Below are positions 48,061 to 59,924 of a DNA stretch of 64,000 bases, in pieces. The stretch's first letter is position 1. Every line of letters starts with the position of its first letter. The notes beneath the pieces are model-generated. The model was not told the origin of the DNA and did no database searches. It was given only the letters and a program-made list of their open reading frames with translations. The stretch spans positions 1,366,501-1,430,500 of the forward strand of contig JAPWDM010000034.1 in assembly GCA_035578155.1 (NCBI GenBank), read 5' to 3'. A program made the translations under genes and the position numbers. Source of the stretch: Brachynemurus nebulosus (Eukaryota > Arthropoda > Insecta > Neuroptera > Myrmeleontidae).

Positions 48061-49194
48061 ATGTTTAACTGTATACGTTGTGACAAGACATTTTCGCGGA
48101 GAAGTTCTCTTTTACGTCATATGAAAAGAAGAGTGCATACTCAGGAACATGAAACAAACAATAATGACCAGATCGCAAATAATCAGTTTGAATATACCAC
48201 GGTAAATAATGGGACACAAGTGAACAGCGCGGAGAACAGGAGACAAAGTGAATCGTCAAAATCTAATGATGAAAATGATGATAATGAAACCGAATATAGT
48301 TTTGAAGCAAGAAATGAAGAAAAGGAAGATAAAGCACCAGTATTTCAAAATCAACACGAAAATGATACAGATCTATCTAAAAGAAACTTGAATACTTTTG
48401 ATGAAAGTATGATGGCTGCAGCAGAAGCAATCAGAAGTAAATTCCACGCTTTAAAAAACTCGCATAATATTCTACAATCGGTAAATGTCGAAGATAATCG
48501 ATCTGATGAACAAAAGCATTTACCATCGCCTGATAACTACAAAGAAACAAGTTTTACTCCAAAGATAGCTGGTCTCTTACAAACTGCTCTAGACATATTA
48601 ATGGTCAAAGAGCTTCAGAACGCATGCGCAAAGGATGAAGAACAAGAAGATAAAAATTCGGAAGAAAAGGACCAACCTTCAACATCTAATTCAATAAATG
48701 GAGAAGCTAAACGTTTCAAATATGATGATGAAAATACTAACCTTCATAATGGCCATTCGAAACCTGTTGATGGAGAAGAATATTTTGATGACCCGAACCA
48801 TTTAGTTGATGAACTAAGAAGTTTAGCGACTCAGACGCAAATTGGAGAAGAAATGGTTAATACTGTGTGCAATTTAATGGAAAGGAGTCATATTATAAAT
48901 CCCAGCTTCGCGGATTATATCGAAAACGAGAAAAAACGAAGCCATTTTAATAATTTAAAGGAAAGTGACATTGGAAAGCGGATTATCTCAATAACCGGGG
49001 AATTGGAAAAGCATGATATTATTGAACCAGTGTTAAAATATGTATTCAATGATGATGAAAAAACATCTACTAGCGATAGCGAAGATACTGCGAGCGAAGG
49101 AGAAGCTGATGATGACGAGAATACAGTCGCCAACGATGGTGATGAAAAAATTTCGGGTGAAGGGTTATACTTAAGGCCCTATAGGAGATATTAA
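48061..49194 (+). CDS. 377-aa acidic C2H2 zinc-finger protein, right copy
   Basis: Protein sequence identical to the left copy: the Cys4/Cys7/His20/His26 finger, a disordered acidic middle, a helical segment and an acidic tail ending YLRPYRRY. It is transcribed outward, away from the minisatellite, so the two copies are divergent genes sharing a ~1-kb repetitive centre. No AATAAA lies close to the stop. The function is unknown; a regulator of element or host transcription is plausible but unproven. Confidence 0.82.
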   Translation: MFNCIRCDKTFSRRSSLLRHMKRRVHTQEHETNNNDQIANNQFEYTTVNNGTQVNSAENRRQSESSKSNDENDDNETEYSFEARNEEKEDKAPVFQNQHENDTDLSKRNLNTFDESMMAAAEAIRSKFHALKNSHNILQSVNVEDNRSDEQKHLPSPDNYKETSFTPKIAGLLQTALDILMVKELQNACAKDEEQEDKNSEEKDQPSTSNSINGEAKRFKYDDENTNLHNGHSKPVDGEEYFDDPNHLVDELRSLATQTQIGEEMVNTVCNLMERSHIINPSFADYIENEKKRSHFNNLKESDIGKRIISITGELEKHDIIEPVLKYVFNDDEKTSTSDSEDTASEGEADDDENTVANDGDEKISGEGLYLRPYRRY

Positions 49195-51496
49195 AATAAG
49201 CTATCAGCATTTAATAAGTTGTTAAAAAAATCTTTGTAACTTTTCCAATAGCTATATGTTAATTATTTTAAAATTATGTGAGTGTTGTTATTTCTTACAT
49301 ACCATAGTCCTTAAGCAAATTTAGTAATTCGTTAAAAAAAAAAAAGATCACCGAAATGATTGTTCTTACAACGAACTATGTAATGTGTATTTTCTAAGTT
49401 ATTAAAATAGGTAATGTTTTTGCTTGCTCCTGAATATAGGCAATTAAATCGCATTGTCCTATTAACATTCTGGTGCGATAGAACATATGTGTAAACTATG
49501 TAATTCTTGCTAATAAGTATTTACCCATGTTATTAATGATTTGCTAATTTGAAGTATCGTTTGCACAGTAATGATCTAAAACTGCTGTGCAGGAAAGGGT
49601 TAATTAATTGAATGCAGCTTAACTCCGGAAAAAAAATAAAATTTCGTAATCCAAAATTAAAGTTTTCATCCGCTCTTTAAAAATTATGAGAGTTATTTAC
49701 TGTCCACCCTATATATACGCATTTATTCTTATGATATAAAACTACATTTTCAATTCGTTTGCTTAGAAATATTTGTCTGTGACTGATAATTTTTAGGTGT
49801 TTTTACAAAATTAAACTGCAAAAAATAGTTTAAATGTATTTCACTGTCTATAAAATCATAAATTTTTTTTCTCTATCATCAATAAATTAACAAACAAAAA
49901 ATACTTATTCAATACCTACCTAGCTTGCTATAACTATTGTTTATGGTAGAAAATATTGGGGGAATATATAAACATAATAAGTTTCAGCGAAGTAAGAACA
50001 TACAAATTTAACATGGGAAAAAATTGTTGAGATCAGAGCATGCTTGTCTTTTATGGGTATCGTTTTATATAGGTATCGATAGTTACTAAAATTTTCTTTA
50101 ATTGCAAAAAGGTAAATTTGAAAACAAAACAATAGGTACCTAATTTTCTACTAAGCAATACTATTTGTTAATAAATATTTCAACATTAGATTAATATTTA
50201 TTTATAGTTATCTTAATAAATTTACTGCTATTGTCTTTTATTGACTTCTGAATATTATTTTGACGTGATATTATTTAAAATTTTGCTAAATTTTTTAATA
50301 AATAAAACACATTTTTATAAATTATAATAATATACAATATATTGGAGTATGATAATATGAGAAAAAAAACGCTTATTTAGCATTGATAAAATAATTTCGT
50401 ATTTAAGATGAATTGCTCTTACTACCGTCTTTCACAAAACTAGGGGTCACTTAATACCTATAGATATATTTAACTAATTTTTTAACAATAGCAAGTAATA
50501 AATTTTTGGATAAAAAATAGCTATAAATTTTTTAGATAAGTTATAAAATATTAAAAGAAAAATTTTCTTAAAATATATGGAACATTGTGCTATTAATTTA
50601 AGACTAAAAAAATATTATGAGGAGAAATTAATGTTTCAAAACTGTTTTAAATTCTTGATATTACATATTCAGTTTTAAAAATATTAAGAAATATGATTTT
50701 TTACAATATATTGATATTGTAAAATATATGTTTTTAACGGTGTAGAAACCCGTACTTTTAACAGAGTACTGTATATATGCGAAATATTATATTACTATAT
50801 ATATATTTTAAAAAATTCAGGAAAATAAATTTGGCTTTTAAACACGATTCATATAGATATAGCGAATACCTGTATTACAATGTAATATTCATATATACAT
50901 ATGTATGAACGTATTGGACTTTTATAACATTATGTATCCACATTCCAAGATTTATATTTTAGCAAATCAGCATTTCTTATATGTATGTGCAAGGCTAATA
51001 TTTGATAGACAATTTTATAAAGAATAATTTTTATTAAACTTGAAAAATAATTTTTATTAAGCATGTGAAAAATTAAATTTTTCGTTTTCAGGGGATATTA
51101 AATCTTTTTTTGTTTTATAATTATTCACCATAAAACCTAATAATACGATGCATATCAAATATTACTCATATGTATTATTGATTTATACTTAGTTCAAAAA
51201 TTGTGATTTAGAGACGAGACCTGAATTGAAAAATCGATTTTTTAAATTTTTTATTAAACACCAAATAATGTTTATTTATTAATCTGGCATAATCAAAACT
51301 AGAATATAAATCAATGTCTAGCGATGGGTATTGAAAAAAAATCGAAATTTTTTTTTGTTTTTTTGTTTTGTTTTTTTTTTTTTGTTTTTTTGTTTTTTTT
51401 ATAATTTTTTTTATTAAATATATATAAAAATTGATACAATATTGAAATTTTTAAAATACATAGTACAATTAAATAATACATTTTGAAGAGAATAAA

Positions 51497-51895
51497 TTAC
51501 AAAATTCGCCATTCAGCACCCCCAACGATTTCAAGAAGATCCAACGTTTTGAATTGCAATTTATGAGTTAGTCCAATGGGCCCATTATTCATAATACCAA
51601 GTTTTGGATTGCTTTGCAACCATGCCAGCATCTGCTCGTTCAAATTGTCAAATCTCGCTGGTAACGAAATGTATCCAATTTCCAATTCCAATATTGTCTT
51701 CATTTTCGATGAATCGAATTTCGATGGTAGTTGACTGACTCCCATTATTTTATATACTTTTCCAATTTCCATATCAGAAAGTTTAATCCATCGTTTAACA
51801 GCGCCAAGATGATTCAATTCATCCACAAAATTTCCAGCCATTTTTTGAATTAAGTCTCTGTTTCCAGATGAAGCACCAGCAGTAATGGATTCCAT
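51497..51895 (-). CDS. 132-aa OB-like small protein, right copy
   Basis: Same protein as the left copy (MESITAGASSGNRDLIQKMA...). ATG at 51,893-51,895. It is preceded by the mirrored promoter (TCAGT initiator A at 51,992, TATA near 52,013-52,020) and points inward toward the 377-aa gene. Function as for the left copy: a possible nucleic-acid-binding OB-like protein, not verified. Confidence 0.75.
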   Translation of the reverse strand: MESITAGASSGNRDLIQKMAGNFVDELNHLGAVKRWIKLSDMEIGKVYKIMGVSQLPSKFDSSKMKTILELEIGYISLPARFDNLNEQMLAWLQSNPKLGIMNNGPIGLTHKLQFKTLDLLEIVGGAEWRIL

Positions 51896-51989
51896 TGTTG
51901 GCAACAATTAACTCTTAACACACAACAATTGAAAATTCACAACAATAAGGTTTAATGTTTTTTTCACTAAAGTTTCGAACAAAATTGTA

Positions 51990-52288
51990 ACTGATGAAAT
52001 TCTGTCGCGTCCTTTTTATAGCAGAAAAAATACTATGGTGACGTCAGCTGTCACACTTTATGTAGCCATACAAGTTAAAACCTGCTGCTTCATTTTCGCA
52101 TATTAGACAGAAATCTTCGCTAATTGATATCAGTTTACCTTTAGTGACGTCAGCTGGCAATTTATACAAGTTTAAACCTGTTTTCAGATAAAAATATACA
52201 ATCATATGATAAAATTCATTTTTGCATATTAGAGAGAAATCTTCGCTATTTGATATCAGTTTACCTTTAGTGACGTCAGCTGACAGTT
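51990..52288 (-). promoter_or_regulatory. Promoter of the right 132-aa gene
   Basis: Mirror of the left promoter. CREs lie at 52,039-52,046, 52,145-52,152 and 52,271-52,278, each within CAGCTGACGTCAC on the minus strand. Two of the three inter-arm substitutions fall at this end of the arm: one inside the promoter (52,123) and one just upstream (52,323). Neither hits a CRE. Confidence 0.78.
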
Positions 52289-52425
52289 TAAGCCTGTTTT
52301 CAGATAAAAATATTATAAAATTGTGAAAGCAAGGCCATCTTTTAATGGTAAGTTTAACTATCAAAAAGGTTTTCGATGCAATCTATTGACAATTTTTCAA
52401 ACTTACACACAGGAATCCAGACTAG

Positions 52426-52518
52426 CAACGCCATCTAGTAGCGAATTCACAGGCTCGAAGGTGGCTGCGCCATCTAGTAGCGAATTCACAGGGCTCGAAG
52501 GTGGCTGCGCCATCTGTT
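52426..52518. repeat. Mirror of the AGATGGCGC units
   Basis: Three ~40-bp units with GCGCCATCTAGTAGCGAATT on the plus strand; see 42,460-42,552. Confidence 0.6.
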
Positions 52519-52778
52519 AGGGAATTTTTCAGTTCTTAGGTTAGAAAAAAACTTTTGTTAGGTTAAGCTAAGTTCGCTTAGGTTTCGTTAGGTTAGGTCA
52601 AGGGTTCTGTTAGGTTAGAAAAAAATTTCACTAGATATCGTTAGGTTGGAGACCAAGTTTTGCTCCACCCACCGCCGGAGGCTTCTAGAACCGCCTCGGT
52701 AGTTTTGCCTCCTGCCGAGGTCACTCAAAAAGTCGGCAGGAGGGAAGGAGGATCCCGTAGCCCCATATTTCTACTACT

Positions 52779-52784
52779 AATAAC
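52779..52784. repeat. 6-bp target duplication, right copy
   Basis: AATAAC, identical to 42,194-42,199. Confidence 0.9.
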
Positions 52785-53325
52785 TTTTTTGGCTGTTTTT
52801 GTTAACAAATAACTAAATTGGCGTTTTGCGTTTTAACAAATAACTAAATTGGCGTCATCCATTCTTCCAAAATACTTTTCAAGATATAGGTAACATTTAG
52901 AAAATCATGTGGTATCATCTTTCAGCACATTGCATTGGCATGTGTTGCCAAGTTTAGATCAATTGGGCTGGATATTCTGCAGCGCAATTTAGATCTTACT
53001 TTAAAAAATTATCTATCAAATTACAAACTAAATTTAATTAATTAAATCTGATTCTAACTTTTCTAACTAACTTAACGTCGCAATTACGTGCTAACGCTCC
53101 TAAAATTTTCTAGCCTGAACAAATACCACCGTCTAACAGTTTTACTAACTAAATAACTAAATAACCCAATAAAAACTAAAAGACTCAACTACTATCGACG
53201 ATGGACTTGTACCGACGTGTCTTCTATAACACACAAAATTAACACCATGCCTATTTGTTCCAATTCTCACATTCTCAGGGTACGTCTCAACACATTATTG
53301 ATAGCCACTACCCCAATGTTAACGA
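52785..53325. other. Non-coding right flank of the palindrome
   Basis: A 22-bp direct repeat, AACAAATAACTAAATTGGCG, occurs at about 52,804 and 52,835. There are many CTAACT-like units near 53,060-53,170. No gene. Confidence 0.5.
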
Positions 53326-53328
53326 TAA

Positions 53329-53624
53329 GGCCCGGCATACACGTTACGGTATACTGGAGAGGTATACCTGTACAGGTAAACTGCACAGGTAAACCTGAGC
53401 GTGTATGCTAACTGCTTTCTGTGAAACTGTACAGGTGAACAGATCTGCAGAAAGCACTGAAAATCAGTATTTTCTACCTGCGCAGGTATGTATACCGGAA
53501 CGTGTATGTGAGTCAAACATCAACTGCACTAGTTTGATTTCAGTTGTTTATACGCTTTCACTAATAATAAGTAAAACCTGTGCAGGTAAACTGCACAGGT
53601 ATACCGTAACGTGTATGCCTAGCC
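53329..53624. mobile_element. 296-bp PIF/Harbinger-like miniature element
   Basis: TIRs of 26 bp begin GGCCCGGCATACACGTTACG at the left, and the inverse of GGCTAGGCATACACGTTACG at the right. TAA target duplications lie at 53,326-53,328 and 53,625-53,627. Internal copies of ACCTGTRCAGGTAAACTGCA face both ways. No transposase; short frames here are by-products. Confidence 0.85.
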
Positions 53625-54284
53625 TAACTACCTATAACCTAAGCTGTATCCAAAAAAAAAATCGCCGTGAGCAACGCGGACCATCACGAAACTCGAATTT
53701 TTCCCATCATCTTCAATATTGAATGTCTACAAGCGAAATGTGATTGAAAGTCTACAAGCGATTTATCATTTTAGTGGTTTCGAAACTGATGATAAGCGTC
53801 CGGTTGATCGGGGCTTTAATAAAGGTTTTAAGTTTTTAAGGGCTGAACCTCAGTAAATTTCAATTATGTGCCGATAGCAGTGAGCAGGAAAAACCCAACA
53901 CAATTCGTACGAGGGCATTCCCACCCATGCTTATCCGCCAATTGCATTTGTGTTTTATTTTTAAATATTAAAAAAGGACCTTAAATAGTAAACTGGAAGG
54001 CCTTTATGAAGATATTTTTTCTTTCCAAAAAAATCGAAAATTTAGATTTTATAAATAAAAATTCAAAATTCCTATTTTATAAATAAACATTAATAACATT
54101 TTTAAATTAGGGTAAAAGACCCCATTGTCGATCGGGGTTATAAGTCCGAACAGTTTTAACATTTATATCTTAATGAAGTTATTTCTGAAAGAAACCTTTG
54201 ATAAAAAAAATTATTATTAATAGAATGATTATTTTTCAATTTAAATTCACCTCACATTTAATGCCTCCTCACTTAATTTAAGAA

Positions 54285-54288
<4 letters not shown>

Positions 54289-54342
<54 letters not shown>
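54289..54342. repeat. (TA)n microsatellite
   Basis: Short TA array inside the nested element. Confidence 0.95.
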
Positions 54343-54345
<3 letters not shown>

Positions 54346-54957
54346 AAAATTTTTGTTGAATTCGTGAATTTTTAATATGATGGATGATCATTATTCAAAA
54401 CACATGAGTTATAAATTGTAACATTTTTCACCGAATTTTTAAAGTTATTAGCATAATAAAAGTATACAAATAATTGTTATTAGTCCACTTAAGAGATTAG
54501 GATAGCTAAATAAATTTTATATGCGTTAAATATTATTTGCATGACTGATTCTTCTTGGGATCCGAGTTTTAGAGTTGGGTACCGCATTTTGAGAATTATA
54601 TATTGCATATCTATTTTATAAACATTTTTAATTAATTTTTGGGTTTAAAACACTTAACTAACCGTTTTTATAATTTTACTTTAATATTTTATTTATTTCA
54701 GAACGTAAAATCAATTGAAAAATAATTAATATTGAATTAAAACTTCCAAATTGTTATTTATATATTATCAAATAAAAACGTCAAACATAATATGTATGAT
54801 ATGTATTAGATCTGAAACGACACATAGAGATACAATATAAACTTAATTTAACTGTTTAAAAATTCACAATGGTTAACGGCTAAGTCAGAACTTACACAAT
54901 GTTTTTTTAAAACATCAGCAGAGAGCGAAACGAAATTGTGATTTTAGTGGTTTATTT

Positions 54958-55108
54958 TATCGAATATTTAAACCATTCTTGGCTTTTGCTTTGACGTTCT
55001 ATGTTTCACTAGATGTCACTCTATGATAATACTCTATGACATAGAGCCTCACCTAGTAGTGGATAGAGTGTCAAAGTGGCTGGAAGAGAATGGTTCAAAT
55101 ATTCGATA
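54958..55108. mobile_element. 151-bp foldback inside the nested element
   Basis: TATCGAATATTTAAACCATT at the left matches the inverse of TATCGAATATTTGAACCATT at the right. It may be a third-level insertion; the target duplication is unclear. Confidence 0.6.
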
Positions 55109-56318
55109 GTAGAAGATTTGTAGTACTGTATGTCATGTACGTTAATGCGCGATTTTTCATAGGGGTCAGTGTATTGATCTTTCAAAGGAGGTTAATATAT
55201 TCTGTCCGTTTTTTCATAGACGTCAACAAATTATAAAACAAAAACATTAATAAATCAAAATTTTTGGGTTATATTTTCTTAAAAACATATCCATTAGATT
55301 AAAAAAACTTGGTTTCATACTTATTAAGAAAAAAAAAATGGGTGTTTTGTTTATTTTTTAATTTTTTTAAGCTAATTTAATGATACAGCTAAAAATAGTG
55401 ATCGGTCATCGGGTCTCTTACCCTACTTAATATATATGTATTGCATTTGTTATAAAACTAAGTTCATTTTTTTTAAATTTTTAAATTTACTATTCGCCTA
55501 CTTGTCTCATAGTATCAAGCATTTTAAACACATTTAACAATACCATTGCATTCGGATGTAAAAATGGGAGAATTGGGGGGAAAAAAAATGAAGAATCCGT
55601 AAAAGGCACTAACTGGATACTAACTCAATACGTGTACAAAATTTCAGCCCTCTACGTTTACTCAGAGAGTCTCTAGGCGTGTTAGAAAAAAGGCAAAAAA
55701 AATCAAGGAAATATTGGCATAAAAATCGTTTGGATAAGGGTTGAAAGTTGAAGCCTCCAAAAAGCAGTGGCTGGCTATTAACCAGTACACAAAATTTCAG
55801 CACTCTAAGTTTATTTGGGGAGATTTTGAGCAGAACGAAACTGTTAAAAAACAAGAAAAATCATGTTCTTTTTGGTATAAAAATGGTGGGGGTAAAGGCT
55901 AAAAGTTGAGACCCCCAAAATGGTGCAGGTGGAGGTAAAATATTAAAACCTCCAAAAAGCACAACCTAAATACGAGCTTTATCAATATACCAAATTTCAA
56001 CCCTCTTCGTTAATTTCGGGGAGCTGTGGGCGCGTTAGATCCAGCCAAAATACTTTTTTTCCCTTCCAAATCATCCTAGAAAGCTGAATTTTGGATATGT
56101 TGTAAATAACTGACCGAAACATTATTCCCAACCAGTTTGGAAAAGTTTTATTGTTTTGTTGCCCCCCACTACCCCCTTAAAGTTTGGGTCGGATCCAAAA
56201 TCTGCCAAAAATTTGACCCCACTTTGATAGTATGTGGTGAAACGGAAATGAGCCCCACTTACCAATGTTCAACTCTTTCCTTCCATAGGGGGGCCCTACA
56301 CATGTCAAAAGGTTACGG

Positions 56319-56320
<2 letters not shown>

Positions 56321-56382
<62 letters not shown>
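56321..56382. repeat. (TA)n microsatellite
   Basis: TA array inside repeat copy C, flanked on both sides by inverted CCCGTAACCTTTTGACAT-like sequence. Confidence 0.97.
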
Positions 56383-56384
<2 letters not shown>

Positions 56385-56570
56385 CCGCTAACTTTTGACA
56401 TTTGTAGGGCCCCCTATGGAAGGAAAGAGCAGAAAATAGGTAAGTATATATATATGTCAGACATTTTTTTTTCAGAATCGTGTTTTATGAGTCCGAAAAC
56501 GGATAGCGTCCCTACTCTCGCCTCTTCCCATTCTTATCCTATAGGCTGTATAAGTCTAATTCTTTCAGTT

Positions 56571-58410
56571 GAATAATTCGACTAAAAATTAATAAACAAA
56601 AAATGAAAATTTTAAAAACTAAAAAAAATAAAATTTTTTCTGGGACCGCATTGGAGCGAAGCGCTGAAGGGTTTTTCTTACTCGTAGAGACCAACTTTTA
56701 GAATACAGCCGGTCCCAATCGGTGACCCGAATATGAGCCACTAACCTTTCTGAGATTGAATTTAACCATATCTGAAATAAGCATAATTGCACAATATTCA
56801 AGTTTTGTAACAAAAAGATAATGATTTCTCGTGTTTTTAATCCAGTTATCCCGACCTTACTCTATATGTGTATTTTGATCGTAATAAGAAGAGAAGAGTT
56901 CAATCCTGGCGACATAATAAACATTGCTATAGATATAACAGATTATTATTTGTTTATTTTGGATGGCATATACGTCATAACTTTCCTTGTCTATTTTTCG
57001 TCTTCCTCTACTTCCTGAAAATTTTTGCAATCATGACCGTTAAAGAAAAAAACATAAGATCTCTGCAGCTAAGTATTTATATTCTTTTTTATATGACATC
57101 ATAATCCCCGTATATTTTGATTATCTGCGACATACGTTTAAGTAATTATTTTGTAGTTAGTTGAAGAGAGATATCTAATATTTTTAATAAAGTAACTAAA
57201 AAAAGTATTTATTAAAGTGAACGCCTAGTGTTTGTCCTAATATACTATTAATGACACGCCCTTAAATAAATTTTAAAAAATCCAAATATCTCAGTAATAA
57301 ATACCCGTGTTGCAGGATCCTGCAAACATAGCGAATTTCCGTTTATAAAAATTAGTTTTTCTCGGAAACTGGTTGACATAGAATAATAGTTTAAAGATCT
57401 TTTTTATGTAATTTTTTCCCCTCTTTTAAATGGAGTAAAATATTTCGCAAAAATTTTGAATAAGTGGAAATTTTGGCAAAATTTAGCTTCAAAATTTTTT
57501 ACTTAATAAAAAAAATTACCTAGTAAAAAAAGTGAATATTAAAATACAGCTAAATTTACATTTTTCTTTGGCTGAAATAATTATTATACTCGTTTTGAGT
57601 ATTATTTTGATTTTTTGTCAAGCTACGAATTCGAGTAATGGAGGCTATCAAAACCGACAGACGTTTTTTAAATTACTAAAAATAAACTTTTATCTTTGTT
57701 ATCTATCATATTTTCCAAAAAATCAAACTAATAAACTACTTACTTTTTAGTAGAACTTGTTTTAAAGTGACTGTAATGTAAGTGACCAAAGAGGATGTAA
57801 CGTAAGTGACCGACTAAAAGTTACATTTTTATCAAAAATATATAATAAGTTATGAAATTTCTTATTAAAATAATTTATTGAAACATTATCTGTTTAAATT
57901 TATTTAAATGCAGCTGCTTGTTATCAAAAAAGAGCAGAAAATTCTCATTGTATAAAAGATGAAAAATTATGTTCCTTTTTGAGTAATGTAAATGACCACC
58001 TACTTTATCTTGTATAAAAAAAAAAAATTATATGCATTTTTTGTTGTTTGATTTCCGTTGTTTAAAAGTTCAAAGCGTATTTGATTTAATTTGACTAAAT
58101 CTTAGTGGATTTACTCATTAAATATGAAAATTCAAAAGATTTTAATCCCAATTTTAAATCAAATTGTAATGTAAGTGACCCTGGAATTGTGCATTAGATC
58201 AGTTTTATCGAAAAATTAATATATAGTCCCATTTAAAAATCTATAAGTTTGTATCATAGCTCGAAAACCATAAGAGCTATAAAGCTCCTGACTATAGCAA
58301 TCGGTTGCTCCCGTCGATATCTACAACTCTTATTTGAACAATTTTTCGATTAAGTCAACGGTTTGGCTGTAATAAAAATAGCAACTCTCGAAAAACTCAC
58401 ACAGTATATA

Positions 58411-58412
<2 letters not shown>
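56571..58412. other. Non-coding stretch
   Basis: Short frames (56,821-57,104; 57,532-57,750) are hydrophobic, Ile/Phe-rich AT artefacts without homologous features. Repeated GTAATGTAAGTGACC-like units occur at about 57,773, 57,797, 57,985 and 58,168. Confidence 0.45.

Positions 58413-58492
<80 letters not shown>
58413..58492. repeat. (TA)n microsatellite
   Basis: Abuts a half-copy of the 1374-2089 foldback. Confidence 0.97.
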
Positions 58493-58495
<3 letters not shown>

Positions 58496-58760
58496 TGGTC
58501 CAGAATTATGTACCGTAACTGCTAGAGCTGATAGTACTTTCAAAAATAATGGTACCTCTTCATCTACACTTTTTTCAATACTCAATAATACGAGAGATAT
58601 GTACATTCCTCTAGAGGGGTGAAACGAAAACCATCCTTTCCTAAATATTTTCTAAGCGATTTTGGATAACAGATTGATATTTTAAGGGTACGTATTTTGC
58701 ATTAGGAGGATTAAATTTATATTAACACTTATTCCACCACTTAAGATCAAGTGCTGATTT
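58493..58760 (+). mobile_element. Half-copy of the 1374-2089 foldback
   Basis: GAGTGGTCCAGAATTATGTA and the following ~260 bp match the left half of the 1374 element; the right half is missing. Confidence 0.85.
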
Positions 58761-59924
58761 TATAGCATTTTATATTAGTGAAAGAGTAAATACTATAGAT
58801 AAGATAGAGAAGATAATTGGAACAGAAATCGTATACATACATCCTTTTTTTATAAATTAAGGTTTGTTTATGGTTTTTTATACAAATGGGCGTGTTGGTC
58901 ATTCAGCTTTTTTTTAGTTATCGCAATAAAAATTGTATGCATTTCTTTTCAACTAATTTAAAAGTAGTTAAAAATCGTTTGTCGTGAATAACTACATTTT
59001 AAAATATTAGATAGATATATTTAACAATATAAACCAAATTTACCCATTACAAAAAGGCTATTATTGCCATCTTCTCTAATCAAAAAGATTAGAGAAGATA
59101 AGAAAAGTTGTAAGAAATAGAGAAAGAAAATTGATGAGGTATATGCTAAAGCCGGTAAACAAATTTTACCTACAATATTCTGAGTACATTTGTACTTACA
59201 TACTTACCTACTGAATGCCCACAATATATATGTACATATTACGGTCATCGACGGCTATAATAGAGTCTGTTTATAAAGTAAGCATAATTACAAATTTCAC
59301 TGATAGTAAATCAGATTTTGCATTTTAATTAAATACCTAATATTAGTACAAATCAATTTGCTGACTACCATAATATTGTAGGCAGTTTTTTAAGTAGAAA
59401 GATTATTATTACAGACAGTAACGTAACGCACTTTCTATCCTTTTTTAATATAAGTACAAACAATTAAGCATGTCCTTTTTAGCTTATGTGACTGTATGTG
59501 TTTATACATGTGAAATTTAAGGTTGATAATGGTCATGTTAAATTATATGAACAACTAAAAACAACTTTTTCAAAATGAATCGAACAAACGCAAAATTGAT
59601 GACAGTATTTAACACGAGAATTTAGATTGTGACGATCTATTGTCAAAATCTAAAATATGAACTGAATTATTATAAAATATTTATTATTATTATTTAACGT
59701 ATAAGTATTTATTTTTACATAAGCATTCAAACTATAATAATACTTACAAATCCGGATCAGACGGCACTCAGAAAAAACTTAAATTGAAATTTTCTTTTGA
59801 ATGATTTTAACAAAATTTAGCAGCACAAGAGTTATCACCAGACATTTTAAGCCACCATAATAATCAAACGTCAGAAATATCTTAAAGACCACAAAACATA
59901 CTAAAATGACAAGAAAATATCAAT
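58761..59924. other. Non-coding stretch
   Basis: A perfect 13-bp hairpin, ATCTTCTCTAATC/GATTAGAGAAGAT, lies at 59,069-59,099. No gene. Confidence 0.5.

Larger units (their letters stand above)
42200..52778. mobile_element. Giant palindromic Polinton/Maverick-like element, 10,579 bp
   Basis: The arms, 42,200-47,019 and 47,959-52,778 (4,820 bp each), are inverted copies. Every landmark pair sums to 94,978, so there is no net indel between arms. I find three substitutions by eye (42,655, 42,855 and 43,634 against their mirrors). The ends are AGTAGTAG...CTACTACT, flanked by a perfect 6-bp duplication AATAAC. AG...CT termini with short terminal tandem repeats, 6-bp duplications and long TIRs are Polinton/Maverick features. 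No protein-primed polymerase, integrase, ATPase, protease or capsid frame exists inside. Each arm holds two genes (132 aa and 377 aa). Unique sequence on both outer sides argues against a hairpin-read assembly artefact. The class assignment is inference from the ends. Confidence 0.85.
47959..52778 (-). repeat. Right arm (terminal inverted repeat) of the giant palindrome
   Basis: Exact mirror of the left arm apart from the three substitutions noted. The mirror coordinate is 94,978 minus the left coordinate. Confidence 0.95.
54110..55423. mobile_element. 1,314-bp TA-targeting DNA element nested in copy C
   Basis: Ends GGGTAAAAGACCC and the inverse of GGGTAAGAGACCC, followed by partly matching RTSRYCGATC. 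TA duplications lie at 54,108-54,109 and 55,424-55,425. The empty site AAATTACTTAAT is preserved in copy A (and nearly in B), confirming the boundaries. No transposase frame; it contains a (TA)n (54,289-54,342) and a smaller foldback (54,958-55,108). Tc1/mariner/pogo-type by target site. Confidence 0.88.
53655..56570 (-). repeat. Dispersed repeat family, copy C (inverted, interrupted)
   Basis: The reverse complement matches copy A throughout. The CGCCGTGAGCAACG end is at 53,662. CTAGAGGGCTGAAATTT-type modules lie at 55,640-56,010. CCATAGGGGGGCCCTACA at 56,283, a (TA)n array, and CGGATAGCGTCCC near 56,500 come next. It is split by the 54,110-55,423 insertion. Next to its (TA)n the short end segment is repeated inverted (56,383-56,430), a local foldback absent from copy A. 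Confidence 0.88.

Noticed and set aside
42200..52778. Palindrome as an assembly or hairpin-read artefact
   Set aside because: Different unique sequences on both outer sides, a perfect 6-bp duplication exactly at the ends, an asymmetric spacer and substitutions between arms argue against it, though read-level proof is not available here.
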